64,000 nt of DNA from contig CAVRJA010000006.1 in NCBI GenBank assembly GCA_963721405.1, positions 372,001 to 436,000 of the forward strand. The letters run 5' to 3'. The DNA comes from JAFNAG01 sp963721405 (lineage in GTDB: Bacteria > Acidobacteriota > UBA6911). This document shows, piece after piece, positions 1-9,168 of this stretch (positions within the stretch are counted from its first letter, which is position 1; each line of letters begins with the position of its first letter). The notes under the pieces are model-generated. The model was not told where the DNA came from, did not search any database, and worked only from the letters and a program-made list of their open reading frames with translations. A program made the translations under genes and the position numbers.

Positions 1-864
1 CATCTCGTCCACCGCGTCGGCATCCTCGGCGCGGCCGCGCGCCTGAATCCACTGCAGTTCCTCGCTCACATGCTGCAAGGCCTCGCTCCACAGCATGTAC
101 TTCCAGATGATCTTCCGGCCCGAAAGCCGCTTCCACAGAGCGTCAAAAGCGGCCAGGTCGTTGTGGACCTGCGCGTCCAGCTCGGCCAGATCGCGGAAGC
201 TCAGCTGAGGATTCAAGCCGCCGTGGACGAAAATGACGTCCCCGACCTGGACGACCGCACGATTCTGGCGCACCCAGCGCCCGTACTTCCCGTCGGGACC
301 GAAGGCGTCGGAGTACTCGAAGAAGCCCGGCGGATGCGCCTCCATCCACTTGAGGCGCGCGGGCTCATCCACGGCGGGCAGCGCCGCGTGGGAATGGTCG
401 CGGTGCGCGGCGAGGAATTTCAAAAAGTCCTGGTAGGCCTTCTGACGCACCATTTCCGAACGGTCTGTGGCAAACGTCGCGTATATCGCGGGTGTCACGT
501 AGCGCAGGTCGCGCATGACGTTCAGGGTTTCGTGGTTTCCCAGGAGGGGGATCACCTTCCCGTGCGCCTTTCCCGCCTGCTGTTTGAGCGCCATGACCAG
601 GTCGATGCAGGCGCGCGCCTGCGCCCCCCGGTCGAGCACGTCTCCCGTCTGGACCAGGGTCGCCGATCCGCCCGCCCATTTTTGATTGCCGTCCGTCAAA
701 GCCGTCCGCTGCAATATGCCCGTGAATTCCGCGTAAGCGCCGTGGACGTCGCCGATGGCGACCACTCGTTCCTGGGCGAGGACGGCGAACGGCAGCGCCA
801 GCAGCAGTAACCAGATCCGGCAGGCTGCCACAATCAGGTATCCCCGGCCCGTCTTCATTTTCAT
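1..864 (-). CDS. Secreted metallophosphoesterase, 3' end cut by window edge
   Basis: Calcineurin/PPP-like phosphoesterase, probably a protein or small-molecule phosphatase acting outside the cytoplasm. I translated it from the minus strand, starting at ATG 864; the frame stays open to base 1, so 288 residues are visible and the C-terminus is missing. Residues 1-31 form a signal peptide with a leucine-rich core ending AVLAQ. The metal-binding motifs appear in family order: GDVHG at 38-42, GDVLDRG at 74-80, GNHE at 109-112 and VHGG at 213-216. A second ATG two codons downstream (858) is an alternative start. The gene diverges from the transporter fusion at 1035 across a 170-bp gap that must hold both promoters. 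The fold is clear; the substrate is unknown. Confidence 0.85.
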   Translation of the reverse strand, partial: MKMKTGRGYLIVAACRIWLLLLALPFAVLAQERVVAIGDVHGAYAEFTGILQRTALTDGNQKWAGGSATLVQTGDVLDRGAQARACIDLVMALKQQAGKAHGKVIPLLGNHETLNVMRDLRYVTPAIYATFATDRSEMVRQKAYQDFLKFLAAHRDHSHAALPAVDEPARLKWMEAHPPGFFEYSDAFGPDGKYGRWVRQNRAVVQVGDVIFVHGGLNPQLSFRDLAELDAQVHNDLAAFDALWKRLSGRKIIWKYMLWSEALQHVSEELQWIQARGRAEDADAVDEM

Positions 865-1034
865 GATTGACTACCTCGTGGATTGAGCCACTCTAAACCG
901 GATTGTCCAGGAATAAAAGGTTCAACTCTGTTTTCGAACGTGGAAAATGGAGATTGCTATTCGCGGGCGTGCGGCGTTAAGCTTGCGGCAGCAGAAATTG
1001 CCACAGTCCCTTTTTCTACAGGTGCCCAAGAGAG

Positions 1035-4000
1035 ATGCGTACACTCCTGCAGCGCATGCTACGGCCGTTTGCACAGATCCGGGAGGATGAAGTCCTCACG
1101 ACTCTCCTCATGTTTTTCTATTCCATCCTGGCGATGAGCACGTACAACATCATCCAGCCCATTCAGCGGTCGCTGTTCATCGATAAACTGGGCGCAAACC
1201 TGATCCCGTACGTGCAGCTGGCCGCGGGCATCGTGATCGGCCTGATCATGACGGGCTACGCCTGGCTGATGAGCCGCCTTCCCAGGCGCTGGGCGCTCCC
1301 GATCATTCAGACGGGCATTGCGGCCCTGATTCTGGTCTTCTGGTTCCTCTTCCGCACGCAGCCGGAGCAGCGGTGGGTAGCCGTGGGTTTCTACCTGCTG
1401 GGGCTTATCCTGGGCATCCTCCTCATCAGCCAGTTCTGGACCCTGGCGAACGTGGTTTATGACCCGCGGCAGGCCAAGAGGCTTTTTGGATTCATCGGCG
1501 GCGGGGCGACCCTCGGGGGCACGCTCGGGGCGCTCGTTACCTGGTTTGCCGCCCGCATCGGGACCGTCAATCTTCTGCTCATCAGCGCGACGCTCATGAT
1601 GTTCTGCGTGGGCGTCGTGATCCTGATCGTCCGCAGAGAGCGTGTGGGCGACGGGGCCTCGTTGGGCCCGCGGCAGGAAAAAGGCGTAGGCGCCAGGAGA
1701 GCGCTCGAACTGCTCCAGCAGTCGAAGCATCTGCGGCTGATCGCGCTCGTGATCAGCTTCGGGGCGATCGGAGCGGCCATCCTGGACCAGCAGCTGAACA
1801 TGGCTACCCAGGCCTTCAAGGGCGGCGGCGGTGCGGATGCGATGACCGCATTCCTCGGACAAGTCCGCGCATACATGTCGATGATCGCGCTGGTCATTCA
1901 GCTCGGCCTGACGAGCCGGATTCAGCGCTACCTCGGTGTCGGATTTGCCCTCGTGCTGCTGCCCATGGGACTGGGCGGCACGGCTCTGATCATCCTGCTC
2001 AACTACGCCCTGTGGGCGCCCACACTGGGCCGGGTGCTCGACCAGTCTCTGCGTTACACCATAGACAAGACGACGCGCGAAATCCTGTACATGCCCCTGC
2101 CCAATGAAATCAAGTACGAGGCCAAACCGTTCGTAGACGTTAACTGCGACCGGTTCACGAAGGGGATGACGGCCGTGCTGCTGCTGATCCTGATCAGCCC
2201 CTGGGGACTGGGCCTCAGCTGGCAGAAGCTCAGCTACGTAAGCCTCACCCTGACCGTCATCTGGTTCTTCGTCGCGCTGCGGGCCAAACGCGGTTACCGG
2301 GAGGCGTTCCGCCAGACCATCCAGACCAGGGAATTAGAGCCGGCGGACGTGAGGCTCGCGATCGCGGACCTTTCCACGGTCGAGACGCTCATTCAGGAGC
2401 TGGCCAGCCCGGACGCGAGCCGCGTACTGTACGCCATAGACATGCTCGAGACGCTGGACAAACGCAACCTGATCACGCCTCTGCTGCTCTACCACGAATC
2501 TCCCGCCGTCCGAATACGGACGCTCGGGCTGCTCGCCGCCACCCTTCCGGCGGACGTGTCCCGCTGGCTTCCCGCCATCCAGCGCATGATGGGGGACGAG
2601 AGCCCGGAGGTACGCGCGGCGGCTGTCGGCGCCCTGGCGGAGCTGCGCGACGAAAACGTGAATGTCCTGGTGAGGCCGTACCTGGGAGACAGCAATCCTC
2701 GCATTGCGATGACCGCGGCTATGGTCCTGGCGAACAGCGGGCAGGAGGAGGACGTTGCGGCTGCCGAGACGGTGCTGAGGGAACTGGTGTCCGACATGCG
2801 CGACTCGGCCGCCCAGGTGCGGCGCGAATTCGCCGTCGCCCTGCGCCATGTCGCCACCCCGCACTTCCGGCGCCTGCTGATCCCGCTCCTGGGCGATACC
2901 AACGCCGAGGTTGCCGAGGAAGCGATGCGCACCGTCCGGCTGCTCGGGACCGCGGACTTCATTTTCGTGCCGACCCTCATATCCCTGCTGCGCAACCGCA
3001 AGCTGAAGAGCAGCGCCCGGGAGCTGCTGGTAGGGTACGGGGAACCTGTTCTGAGCATTCTCGGCCATTTCCTGCGCGACCGGGAAGAAGATGTTTGGGT
3101 GCGGCGCCACATTCCGGGCGCCATCGCGCGCATCCCCTGCCAGCGTTCGATGGAGATCCTCGCCGGCGCTCTCGACGAGCCGGACGGCATGCTGCGCTTC
3201 AAGGTCCTTGCCGCGATCGAGACGCTGCATCGCGCCGAAGCGCAACTCACGTTCGACCACGAACGCATCGAATCGATGGTCCTCCAGGAGGGATCCAGCC
3301 TCGCCTATTACCAGGCGCTCCACCGTGAGCTTCTCCGCCATGACCAAATTCCGGAGGACACCCTCCTGGCCCGGGCGCTGGTGGAAAAGACCGAACGCGC
3401 CAAAGACAGGATCTGTCGCTTCCTGGGTCTGCTTTATCCCTGGAAGGACATCGCCGCCGCACGGTGCGCGATCAGGGGCAACGACGCCCGGTCGCGCGCC
3501 GCCGCCCTGGAATACCTGGACAACCTGCTGGCGCGGCCGCTCAGGAAACGTCTGATGCCGCTGCTCGAGGGAGCGGCCTCCGGCGGAGGCTTGGGCGCGA
3601 ACGGTGTCCTTCCGCAGGGGGCTGCGGACAGCCTTGAGAATACCGTGTCATGCCTGATCGGGGACGTTGACCCGGTTTTGGCGGCAACGGCCGTGCTCTT
3701 TGCCGGGCAGGCGAAACTCGGAAGCCTCCAGCAGGAACTGGAGGAAGTGATGCCGACAGCCGAGCCGGGCAGCTGGCAGGTATACGAGGCCGCAAGCTGG
3801 GTGGCGGCTGCGTTCCGCCTCCAGGAGGGGCGGCGTCACCAGCTCTGGGCCGAACCCTTGCCGATGGTGGAGGCGGCAGACCGGATGCGCCGGCTGCCGC
3901 TCTTCGCGTCGGTTACGGTCGACGGGCTGTTCCGCATCGCCGGCATCGGGAACCAGGTGCGTCTCGAGGCGGGCAAGGTGCTCTCCCAGGAAGGTTCCGT

Positions 4001-4745
4001 CCCCGAGAACCTGCATCTTTTGCTGGACGGAAACGTGTCCTGCCGGGCGTTGAGCGGCGCATCGGGAGTGACGGAGGCGCCGGCTGCCCTGGGCCTCCGG
4101 CACGTGCTCGAGGAGAGACCCCAGTGCGAAACCGTGCGCACCGTTTCTCCCGCAGTCTGCCTGGTCCTGAGCGGCGAGGAGTGCCGTTCGCTCCTCGCTG
4201 ACGACACGGAACTAGTGCAGGGCCTGTTCCGGATGCTGTGCGGTCCCGAGGGCGCCGCGCAGGCGCAAATCGTATTCAAGGAAACCTTGGACCAGGGGAG
4301 GGCGATCGCCCCGGATCAGGGTTGGACGCCCATTGAGAAGGCCCTGATCCTGAAAAACATCCCGGTCTTTTCCGGCGTCAGCGCGGAAGAGATGCCCGCC
4401 CTTGCGGCGATCGCGGAGGAATCGCACCTCGAGAAGGGGGCCGTGCTCTTCGTTGAATCCGAACCGCCCGCAATCTACGCCCTCGTTTCGGGCGGGATCT
4501 CCCTGGAGTCGGCCTCAGGCCAACCCGCGCTGGAGGCCGGGCCAAACGATGTGGTCGGCGTCTCACACACCCTGGCCGGGTTCGGCCTCGGGCGCAAGGC
4601 GCACGTCGTGTGCGATGGGACGGCCCTGCGAATCGGCCGCGAGGACCTGTTTGACCTGATTTCGCAGCACCCGGAATTGCTCCGGGAGCTGTTCAGCACA
4701 GTATTCAGCGCCCATGCAATTGCGGCGGCCGCGGCATCTTCCTGA
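1035..4745 (+). CDS. MFS/nucleotide-translocase-like transporter fused to HEAT repeats and two cNMP-binding domains
   Basis: A 1236-residue protein with three parts. Residues about 1-420 are a polytopic membrane domain of about 11-12 hydrophobic segments that resembles the ATP/ADP-translocase branch of the major facilitator superfamily. About 430-900 are HEAT-like helical repeats, with recurring aspartate/proline turns such as GDESPEVRAAAV and GDTNAEVAEEA. The C-terminus carries two cyclic-nucleotide-binding-like beta-roll domains at about 953-1060 and 1100-1225 (for example KGAVLFVESEPPAIYALVSG). I take the start as ATG 1035, preceded by a purine-rich AGAG; other starts lie inside the first helix. 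The stop is followed by a long hairpin. The substrate cannot be read from sequence, and the tail suggests gating or sensing by a bound ligand. The neighbours suggest no pathway. Confidence 0.8.
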   Translation: MRTLLQRMLRPFAQIREDEVLTTLLMFFYSILAMSTYNIIQPIQRSLFIDKLGANLIPYVQLAAGIVIGLIMTGYAWLMSRLPRRWALPIIQTGIAALILVFWFLFRTQPEQRWVAVGFYLLGLILGILLISQFWTLANVVYDPRQAKRLFGFIGGGATLGGTLGALVTWFAARIGTVNLLLISATLMMFCVGVVILIVRRERVGDGASLGPRQEKGVGARRALELLQQSKHLRLIALVISFGAIGAAILDQQLNMATQAFKGGGGADAMTAFLGQVRAYMSMIALVIQLGLTSRIQRYLGVGFALVLLPMGLGGTALIILLNYALWAPTLGRVLDQSLRYTIDKTTREILYMPLPNEIKYEAKPFVDVNCDRFTKGMTAVLLLILISPWGLGLSWQKLSYVSLTLTVIWFFVALRAKRGYREAFRQTIQTRELEPADVRLAIADLSTVETLIQELASPDASRVLYAIDMLETLDKRNLITPLLLYHESPAVRIRTLGLLAATLPADVSRWLPAIQRMMGDESPEVRAAAVGALAELRDENVNVLVRPYLGDSNPRIAMTAAMVLANSGQEEDVAAAETVLRELVSDMRDSAAQVRREFAVALRHVATPHFRRLLIPLLGDTNAEVAEEAMRTVRLLGTADFIFVPTLISLLRNRKLKSSARELLVGYGEPVLSILGHFLRDREEDVWVRRHIPGAIARIPCQRSMEILAGALDEPDGMLRFKVLAAIETLHRAEAQLTFDHERIESMVLQEGSSLAYYQALHRELLRHDQIPEDTLLARALVEKTERAKDRICRFLGLLYPWKDIAAARCAIRGNDARSRAAALEYLDNLLARPLRKRLMPLLEGAASGGGLGANGVLPQGAADSLENTVSCLIGDVDPVLAATAVLFAGQAKLGSLQQELEEVMPTAEPGSWQVYEAASWVAAAFRLQEGRRHQLWAEPLPMVEAADRMRRLPLFASVTVDGLFRIAGIGNQVRLEAGKVLSQEGSVPENLHLLLDGNVSCRALSGASGVTEAPAALGLRHVLEERPQCETVRTVSPAVCLVLSGEECRSLLADDTELVQGLFRMLCGPEGAAQAQIVFKETLDQGRAIAPDQGWTPIEKALILKNIPVFSGVSAEEMPALAAIAEESHLEKGAVLFVESEPPAIYALVSGGISLESASGQPALEAGPNDVVGVSHTLAGFGLGRKAHVVCDGTALRIGREDLFDLISQHPELLRELFSTVFSAHAIAAAAASS

Positions 4746-4784
4746 ACGGGTTCCGCCGCGCAGGGGCACGACGCACGGAAGGGC

Positions 4785-4839
4785 TCTGGCGTGCTTTTGG
4801 GGGCGGCCCGAGGGGCGGTCCCCCGTATCGCACGCCAGA
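4785..4839 (+). terminator. Long GC-rich hairpin after the transporter fusion
   Basis: A perfect 10-bp inverted repeat (TCTGGCGTGC at 4785-4794, its complement at 4830-4839) encloses a second G5/C5 pairing (4799-4803 with 4820-4824). It lies between the transporter stop and the RBS of the next gene. There is no U-tract, so it may be a transcript-end or processing structure rather than a classical intrinsic terminator. Confidence 0.35.
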
Positions 4840-4889
4840 CCTGAGACCGGCGAACGCTTTTGCTTTGCAGCGAATTCAAAGGAGCCCAT

Positions 4890-5708
4890 ATGTTTCATAC
4901 CCGTTGCAGGTTGACGGCATTTGTCGCTGCGGTTTGCATTGCCTGCGCCTTTTTTGCCGCCGCACAGGAACCGCAGCTCACCGACGAGCAGATGCGACAG
5001 TTTCTGCTGAACGCCGACGTGGTGAAGTCGAAGACGGCGAGCAAGGGCATCACCGACACGCTGAGACTCACAATGAGCGACGGCCGGATCACGCACGACG
5101 CCAGTTTCCAGTCGATCGACGAATCCGCTCCCAAGAAGCAGTTTGACGACGGCCGGTCGGAGATGAACTTCCGGGACTCGTATAAGTACAACATCGCCGC
5201 ATATGAACTGGCCAGGCTTGTAGGACTCGCGGACATGATGCCGGTTACAGTCCAGCGGCGCATAGGGGGTAAGACCGGTTCGCTTTCCTGGTGGCTCCCG
5301 GTCAAGATGGACGAGGTGACACGGATGAAATCCAAGATCGTGCCGCCGGATCCGGAGGCCTGGAACAAGCAGATGTACAAGATGAGGGTGTTCAGCCAGC
5401 TGGTCTATGACACCGATCGCAACCTCCAGAATGTTCTGATCTCCGAAGCCTGGCATTTGTGGATGATCGATTTCAGCCGCGCCTTCCGCCGGTATGCCGA
5501 TCTCGAAAATCCGAAGAACCTGGTCAAGTGTGAACGAAAGCTGCTGGAGAGCCTGCGCAGGCTGAATGCCGCCGAATTGGAGGCCAGTACCGGCAAATGG
5601 CTGACCAAGCCGGAAATCAAAGGGATCATGGCGCGCCGGGACAGGATCGTCGCCCGGTTCGAAGCCCTGGTCGCGAAGAATGGTGAGCAGGCAGTCCTGT
5701 ACAACTGA
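4890..5708 (+). CDS. Secreted protein with a PI3K/HipA-like kinase core
   Basis: A 272-residue exported protein. I chose ATG 4890 because AAAGGAG lies five bases upstream; the frame is open further upstream but there is no ribosome site there. Residues 1-26 are a signal peptide (FVAAVCIACAFFAAAQ). The body has the layout of an atypical kinase fold: a basic N-lobe segment, a glutamate-containing helix (YNIAAYELARLVGL), a catalytic-loop-like DRNLQN at 176-181 and a metal-binding-like IDFS with Asp194. In PI3/4-kinase and HipA folds these would be the catalytic DRxxxN and the DFG-equivalent aspartate. I recognise it as a conserved bacterial family without an established function. Activity and export are inferred; a degenerate pseudokinase is possible. 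Confidence 0.7.
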   Translation: MFHTRCRLTAFVAAVCIACAFFAAAQEPQLTDEQMRQFLLNADVVKSKTASKGITDTLRLTMSDGRITHDASFQSIDESAPKKQFDDGRSEMNFRDSYKYNIAAYELARLVGLADMMPVTVQRRIGGKTGSLSWWLPVKMDEVTRMKSKIVPPDPEAWNKQMYKMRVFSQLVYDTDRNLQNVLISEAWHLWMIDFSRAFRRYADLENPKNLVKCERKLLESLRRLNAAELEASTGKWLTKPEIKGIMARRDRIVARFEALVAKNGEQAVLYN

Positions 5709-5730
5709 GCGGATAGCGGAAAAAGCCCCC

Positions 5731-5750
5731 CACGAATTTGCACGATTTTC
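5731..5750 (+). repeat. Single CACGAAT-type repeat arm
   Basis: CACGAATTTGCACGATTTTC shows the CACGAAT-like period also seen at 49207-49262. Only one arm is present, directly after the kinase-fold gene. Confidence 0.35.
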
Positions 5751-5778
5751 TCCGGCTCGCTCCTGAGTGTCTAAGGCG

Positions 5779-5812
5779 CTGAGGCGGACGCCACTCAAGA
5801 CGGGCGCCTCAG
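5779..5812 (+). terminator. Hairpin after the kinase-fold gene
   Basis: CTGAGGCG (5779-5786) and CGCCTCAG (5805-5812) form a perfect 8-bp stem with an 18-base loop, about 70 bp after the stop. There is no clear T-run, so terminator function is a guess. The rest of 5709-5965 shows no gene. Confidence 0.3.
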
Positions 5813-5965
5813 ACTCCCGATCCCGACAATCTCCGGCGAGAAACGCTGGTTTGCCTCCAGACCGGGGCCTCTCGCTTTAGACAATTCTGCTGCGGCGTCC
5901 CGGCTTTGTATTGCTTGCTGAGTGGTCTCTAATGTGTGAAGATTGGTCAGATCCGGAGGTGAGAA

Positions 5966-6340
5966 ATGAACTGCTCGGCGGCAGTTCGTCGGGTCGGCGA
6001 AGTCGCAATCGTCGATCTGAACGGCAAATTCACCATATCCGATGCTCCGGGAATTATACGCGGCACGGTTACGACGATACTCGATTCGGGCGCCCGGCAC
6101 ATTCTGATCAACGTCTCACAGGTAACCTACCTCGACAGCGCAGCCGGGATCGGCGAGCTGGTAAGCAGCTATACGAGTTCCGTCCATCGTGGTGGCCAGC
6201 TGAAGCTGCTGAAACCTGACAAGAGAATCGCCTACATCCTGCACCTCCTGCACCTGGACACGGTATTCGAGATCTACCAGGACGAAGACGCAGCGATACG
6301 GAGTTTTCGGGACCCAAACCTGCACAGGGGGGCGGCATAG
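5966..6340 (+). CDS. STAS-domain anti-sigma factor antagonist (SpoIIAA/RsbV-like)
   Basis: A 124-residue single-domain STAS protein. In this family a small cytoplasmic protein binds an anti-sigma kinase unless phosphorylated by it, releasing the sigma factor or another partner. The phosphoacceptor region reads YLDSAAG, placing the target serine at residue 58 after the conserved aspartate. The start ATG 5966 is preceded by GGAGGTGAG. No anti-sigma kinase, phosphatase or sigma factor is nearby, so the partner must be encoded elsewhere. It stands alone, facing ggt, with short-period repeats between the two 3' ends. Confidence 0.85.
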   Translation: MNCSAAVRRVGEVAIVDLNGKFTISDAPGIIRGTVTTILDSGARHILINVSQVTYLDSAAGIGELVSSYTSSVHRGGQLKLLKPDKRIAYILHLLHLDTVFEIYQDEDAAIRSFRDPNLHRGAA

Positions 6341-6451
6341 CCGCCCGGCACAGGATGGCGAATTTGTCTGCAATGCGGAGATAGATTCCGGGACCAGTCC
6401 CAATGGTCTTTCCGGTCCCTTTCTCTGACTTATATCGCGAAACTCAATGAT

Positions 6452-6491
6452 TGTCCGTCCGGGTCCACGTCCAGGTCCAGGACCAGGTCAG
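6452..6491 (+). repeat. CAGGTC-type hexamer repeat, one arm
   Basis: Imperfect 6-bp-period sequence (GTCCACGTCCAGGTCCAGG and neighbours) between the converging STAS and ggt genes. The same unit occurs at 29829-29987 and 55400-55496. Confidence 0.5.
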
Positions 6492-6571
6492 ATGACCCTG
6501 GAGTAAAGCCACAGAAACTAGTCAAGGGACGCAGCCCCTTGAAATCCCCGCGTGCCCGACTGCATTTCCAA

Positions 6572-6619
6572 ATTCGAGATTCGAGATTCGAAATTAATCT
6601 CGAATCTCGAATCTCGAAT
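6572..6619 (+). repeat. 48-bp GATTCGA heptamer palindrome
   Basis: Three ATTCGAG-type heptamers (6572-6595) are followed with no spacer by their reverse complement (6596-6619). The 24-bp arms match at 23 positions, so the DNA could extrude as a cruciform or the RNA fold into a hairpin. It lies 7 bp from the 3' end of ggt, where it could act as a bidirectional transcript end. Confidence 0.7.
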
Positions 6620-6625
6620 CACTGG

Positions 6626-8281
6626 TCAGTACCCGGCGGCCTTGCCGGAACCCCGAGGATCGGCGGCAGCCGTAAAACGGATCGGCTTCCCGGCGCTGTT
6701 ATATTCGATCGCGAGTCCATGAGCGTTCCCGAGGGCCCGCGTGGTGCGGATCTTGTGCCCCATGGCGGCGAGCGCCTCGCGGACCGCCACGGGGATGTTA
6801 TCCTCCACCGTGAGGAGATCGGGTTCTTCAAAGCTGATGCGGGCGGCGGCGATCGCGTCGAAAATATCCATCCTGAAGTCAACCAGGTTCATCACCATTT
6901 GCGGCACGGTTTGCCCAATCGTGTGCCCGCCCGGAGTCCCGATCGACACCCATGGCTTGCCGTTCCGGAACAGGATTGTGGGGCAATCCCCTGAGAGTTT
7001 GCGCCGCCCCGCATGGGCATCCATGGGGTTTCCCTTAGGCTCGAACGTGCTGTAGGCGAGCGAGTTATTGAGCCAGAAGCCCGTCCCCCTGGGCATGATC
7101 CGCGAGCCGAAGGCATTGCCCAGGGTTTGCGTGGCCGAGACCACGTTTCCCCATCGGTCGGCGACCACGAAATGGGTCGTGTGGCTGTCCTTCTTTTCTT
7201 CAGGCATGGGCGGAACGAACGGCGTGGCACGCTGAAGATCCATGGTCCCGGCGATTTTCGCCCAATAATCCTCGGAAAGCAGCATCTGCAGAGGCGGCGG
7301 ATTGATTTCGGGATCCCCGGCATACTTCAGGCGCACCCAGAAGCCGTGTTTCGTGGCTTCCGCAAACCTGTGCAGAAACGCGGCCGAATTGTGCCCAAGC
7401 TCAACGAGGTTGAAACGGCTCATGATGCCGAGGCGAACCAGGAAATCAAAGGTATTTGCCGGCGGCGATGCCGTCACTACCTCGCACTCGCGGTAAGTGA
7501 TTCGAATCGGATCCCGCCATTCCGTCTGGTGTCTCCGCAAATCCTCCATTGAGAGAAATCCGCCGCTTTCCTTCATCGTCGCATCAATGGCTTCTCCCAG
7601 AGTCCCGCCGTATATGGCGGCGGCGCCGTCCTTCGCAATCAGACGCAGGGACAGGGCCAGATCCTTCTGCACCAGCGTCTCCCCCTCTTTCAGCGGCTGA
7701 TCATCACGACCGAAAATCGCACGCGCGTGCTCAGGAAACTCCTTCCAGGCGGAAGTCACCGATCTCACGCCCCTTGCATCGAGGGCGTATCCGTTTTCTG
7801 CCAGGCGGATGGCAGCCTGGAAAAGGTCCGGCCATTTCAATGTTCCATACGCCTTCCACATGGCTTCCCAGGCATGAGCGTTGCCGGGTGTGGAGACCGC
7901 CTTGGCGCCGCGCCGGTTTTCGAGATAATTGGGAGTGGGAGGCCGGTACGTGTCGGAATCCACGGCGTACGGGATGCGGCCGCTGGGATTGAGAAATCGG
8001 GCTTCCCGTTTTTTGGCGTCGTAAATCATGATGGTCCCGTATCCGCCGATCCCCGACATGTCCGGCTCGACGACGTTCAGGGCCGCTGCCATGGCTACCG
8101 CGGCATCAAACGCATTCCCGCCTTTCCGCAAAATGTCGATTCCGGCCCGGGTGGCCAGCGGGTGAGCGGAACTTGCCGCTCCCCGGGTTCCCGTGGCCGA
8201 CTGTGCGTTGAGGCCCGGGGCAGCAATGCATGCGCAGAAAGCGATATACAAGCATGCCGAGACGAGCAGGTGTGTTTTCAT
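6626..8281 (-). CDS. ggt: Gamma-glutamyltranspeptidase
   Basis: Ntn-hydrolase that cleaves or transfers the gamma-glutamyl group of glutathione and related peptides, exported here. The chosen ATG at 8281 gives 551 residues with signal peptide MKTHLLVSACLYIAFCACIA and has GGAGG 11 bases upstream; the frame remains open to 8608 without a better site. The self-processing site reads TTHF with the catalytic threonine at about residue 368. The downstream oxyanion/substrate loop (LSGDCPTILF) and glycine motif (GTPGGHTIGQ) are intact, as is the early ATRAGIDILRKGGNAFDAAV block (residues about 47-66). It is monocistronic, with its 3' end facing the STAS gene. A related acylase of the same fold is less likely because the small-subunit motifs are canonical. 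Confidence 0.93.
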   Translation of the reverse strand: MKTHLLVSACLYIAFCACIAAPGLNAQSATGTRGAASSAHPLATRAGIDILRKGGNAFDAAVAMAAALNVVEPDMSGIGGYGTIMIYDAKKREARFLNPSGRIPYAVDSDTYRPPTPNYLENRRGAKAVSTPGNAHAWEAMWKAYGTLKWPDLFQAAIRLAENGYALDARGVRSVTSAWKEFPEHARAIFGRDDQPLKEGETLVQKDLALSLRLIAKDGAAAIYGGTLGEAIDATMKESGGFLSMEDLRRHQTEWRDPIRITYRECEVVTASPPANTFDFLVRLGIMSRFNLVELGHNSAAFLHRFAEATKHGFWVRLKYAGDPEINPPPLQMLLSEDYWAKIAGTMDLQRATPFVPPMPEEKKDSHTTHFVVADRWGNVVSATQTLGNAFGSRIMPRGTGFWLNNSLAYSTFEPKGNPMDAHAGRRKLSGDCPTILFRNGKPWVSIGTPGGHTIGQTVPQMVMNLVDFRMDIFDAIAAARISFEEPDLLTVEDNIPVAVREALAAMGHKIRTTRALGNAHGLAIEYNSAGKPIRFTAAADPRGSGKAAGY

Positions 8282-8513
8282 CGGGCCATTATCCTCCAAA
8301 ACCGATTCCTTACACACAACGAGATTGGTGCGGGACGAAAACAGCGAATCTCTAAGACTGGAAGATCTTCTCAATGGACGCAAGCGTGCAGGGTCCCGAG
8401 AGCATGTCTTCGAGGTTCTAAAGGATGTTGCGCACCATTCTGTGACTTGCCCAGTGCGCGGCTTCGAATCACAATATAAAAATGTGTCCGCAGGCCCGGC
8501 TGGAGGATGGGTG

Positions 8514-9167
8514 ATGGATAAAGCCGAACCGTTTCGCTTTTTCACGGAGCGCCGCCTGGTGGAACTCACCGGTCTGAACGCGAGTGATCTGCCGCAGCTG
8601 CTCGCCATATTGCGCGAAGTGCCGGGCGCATCGGTGTTCCATCACACGCACCAGCGTTTTCTTTCCCACCATTTCGAGAAGCCGCTGGTCTACAACGATT
8701 TTGCCGTCTGGGTCGGGGAAGCCCTTCGCGAGGCGGCCCTCGCGGAGCAGCTTGCCGCCATCGACATGTTCGGCTTCACGTCCGTAAGGCAGATTCGCGA
8801 GTCCCTTCTGCAGGCGATCGAGATCCACCTGCGCACGACGGGCGGGCGCGCGCGCAATTGCCCGGAGGGGGATGAATTCCATTTCTGCAAGTCCAGAAGC
8901 TTCGTGATGCCGCTCGGCACCGAGGTGAACAGCGTCGCCGACTTCTTTGCCGCGCTGCCGGCGCTCTCGAACCATTCCCTCTACTTCCACTTCATCGAGG
9001 CCCGTCTCCGCCTGGAGCATGCCACGAACGATTTTTCGCATTGGCTGGCGGCGCGCGGCGAGAAAAAGCTCGCCGATGCGATCAACGCTCTCGATCCCTA
9101 CGAGCTCAGCCTGGACGAGCTGAAGAGCGAGATCGTCGAGCTGGGCCGCAAGAACGGAGTGAGTTGA
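8514..9167 (+). CDS. DUF5752 family protein, first gene of the trehalose operon
   Basis: A 217-residue soluble protein without signal peptide or membrane segment. ATG 8514 has TGGAGGA six bases upstream; the open frame extends back to 8193 but that part overlaps the ggt promoter and 5' end. Visible features are a histidine-rich stretch (SVFHHTHQRFLSHHF) and a helical C-terminal half. I recognise it as the DUF5752 family, which I know beside trehalose synthase genes; its biochemical role is unknown. Its stop is one base from the treT start, so translational coupling is likely. The 232-bp region before it is a divergent promoter region shared with ggt. Confidence 0.75.
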   Translation: MDKAEPFRFFTERRLVELTGLNASDLPQLLAILREVPGASVFHHTHQRFLSHHFEKPLVYNDFAVWVGEALREAALAEQLAAIDMFGFTSVRQIRESLLQAIEIHLRTTGGRARNCPEGDEFHFCKSRSFVMPLGTEVNSVADFFAALPALSNHSLYFHFIEARLRLEHATNDFSHWLAARGEKKLADAINALDPYELSLDELKSEIVELGRKNGVS

Positions 9168-9168
9168 C

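Noticed and set aside
4563..5798. A 411-codon minus-strand frame across the kinase-fold gene
   Set aside because: It overlaps two plus-strand genes with good starts and has no recognisable product.
8193..8513. N-terminal extension of the DUF5752 gene
   Set aside because: It overlaps the ggt 5' end and has no ribosome site, while ATG 8514 has TGGAGGA at proper distance.
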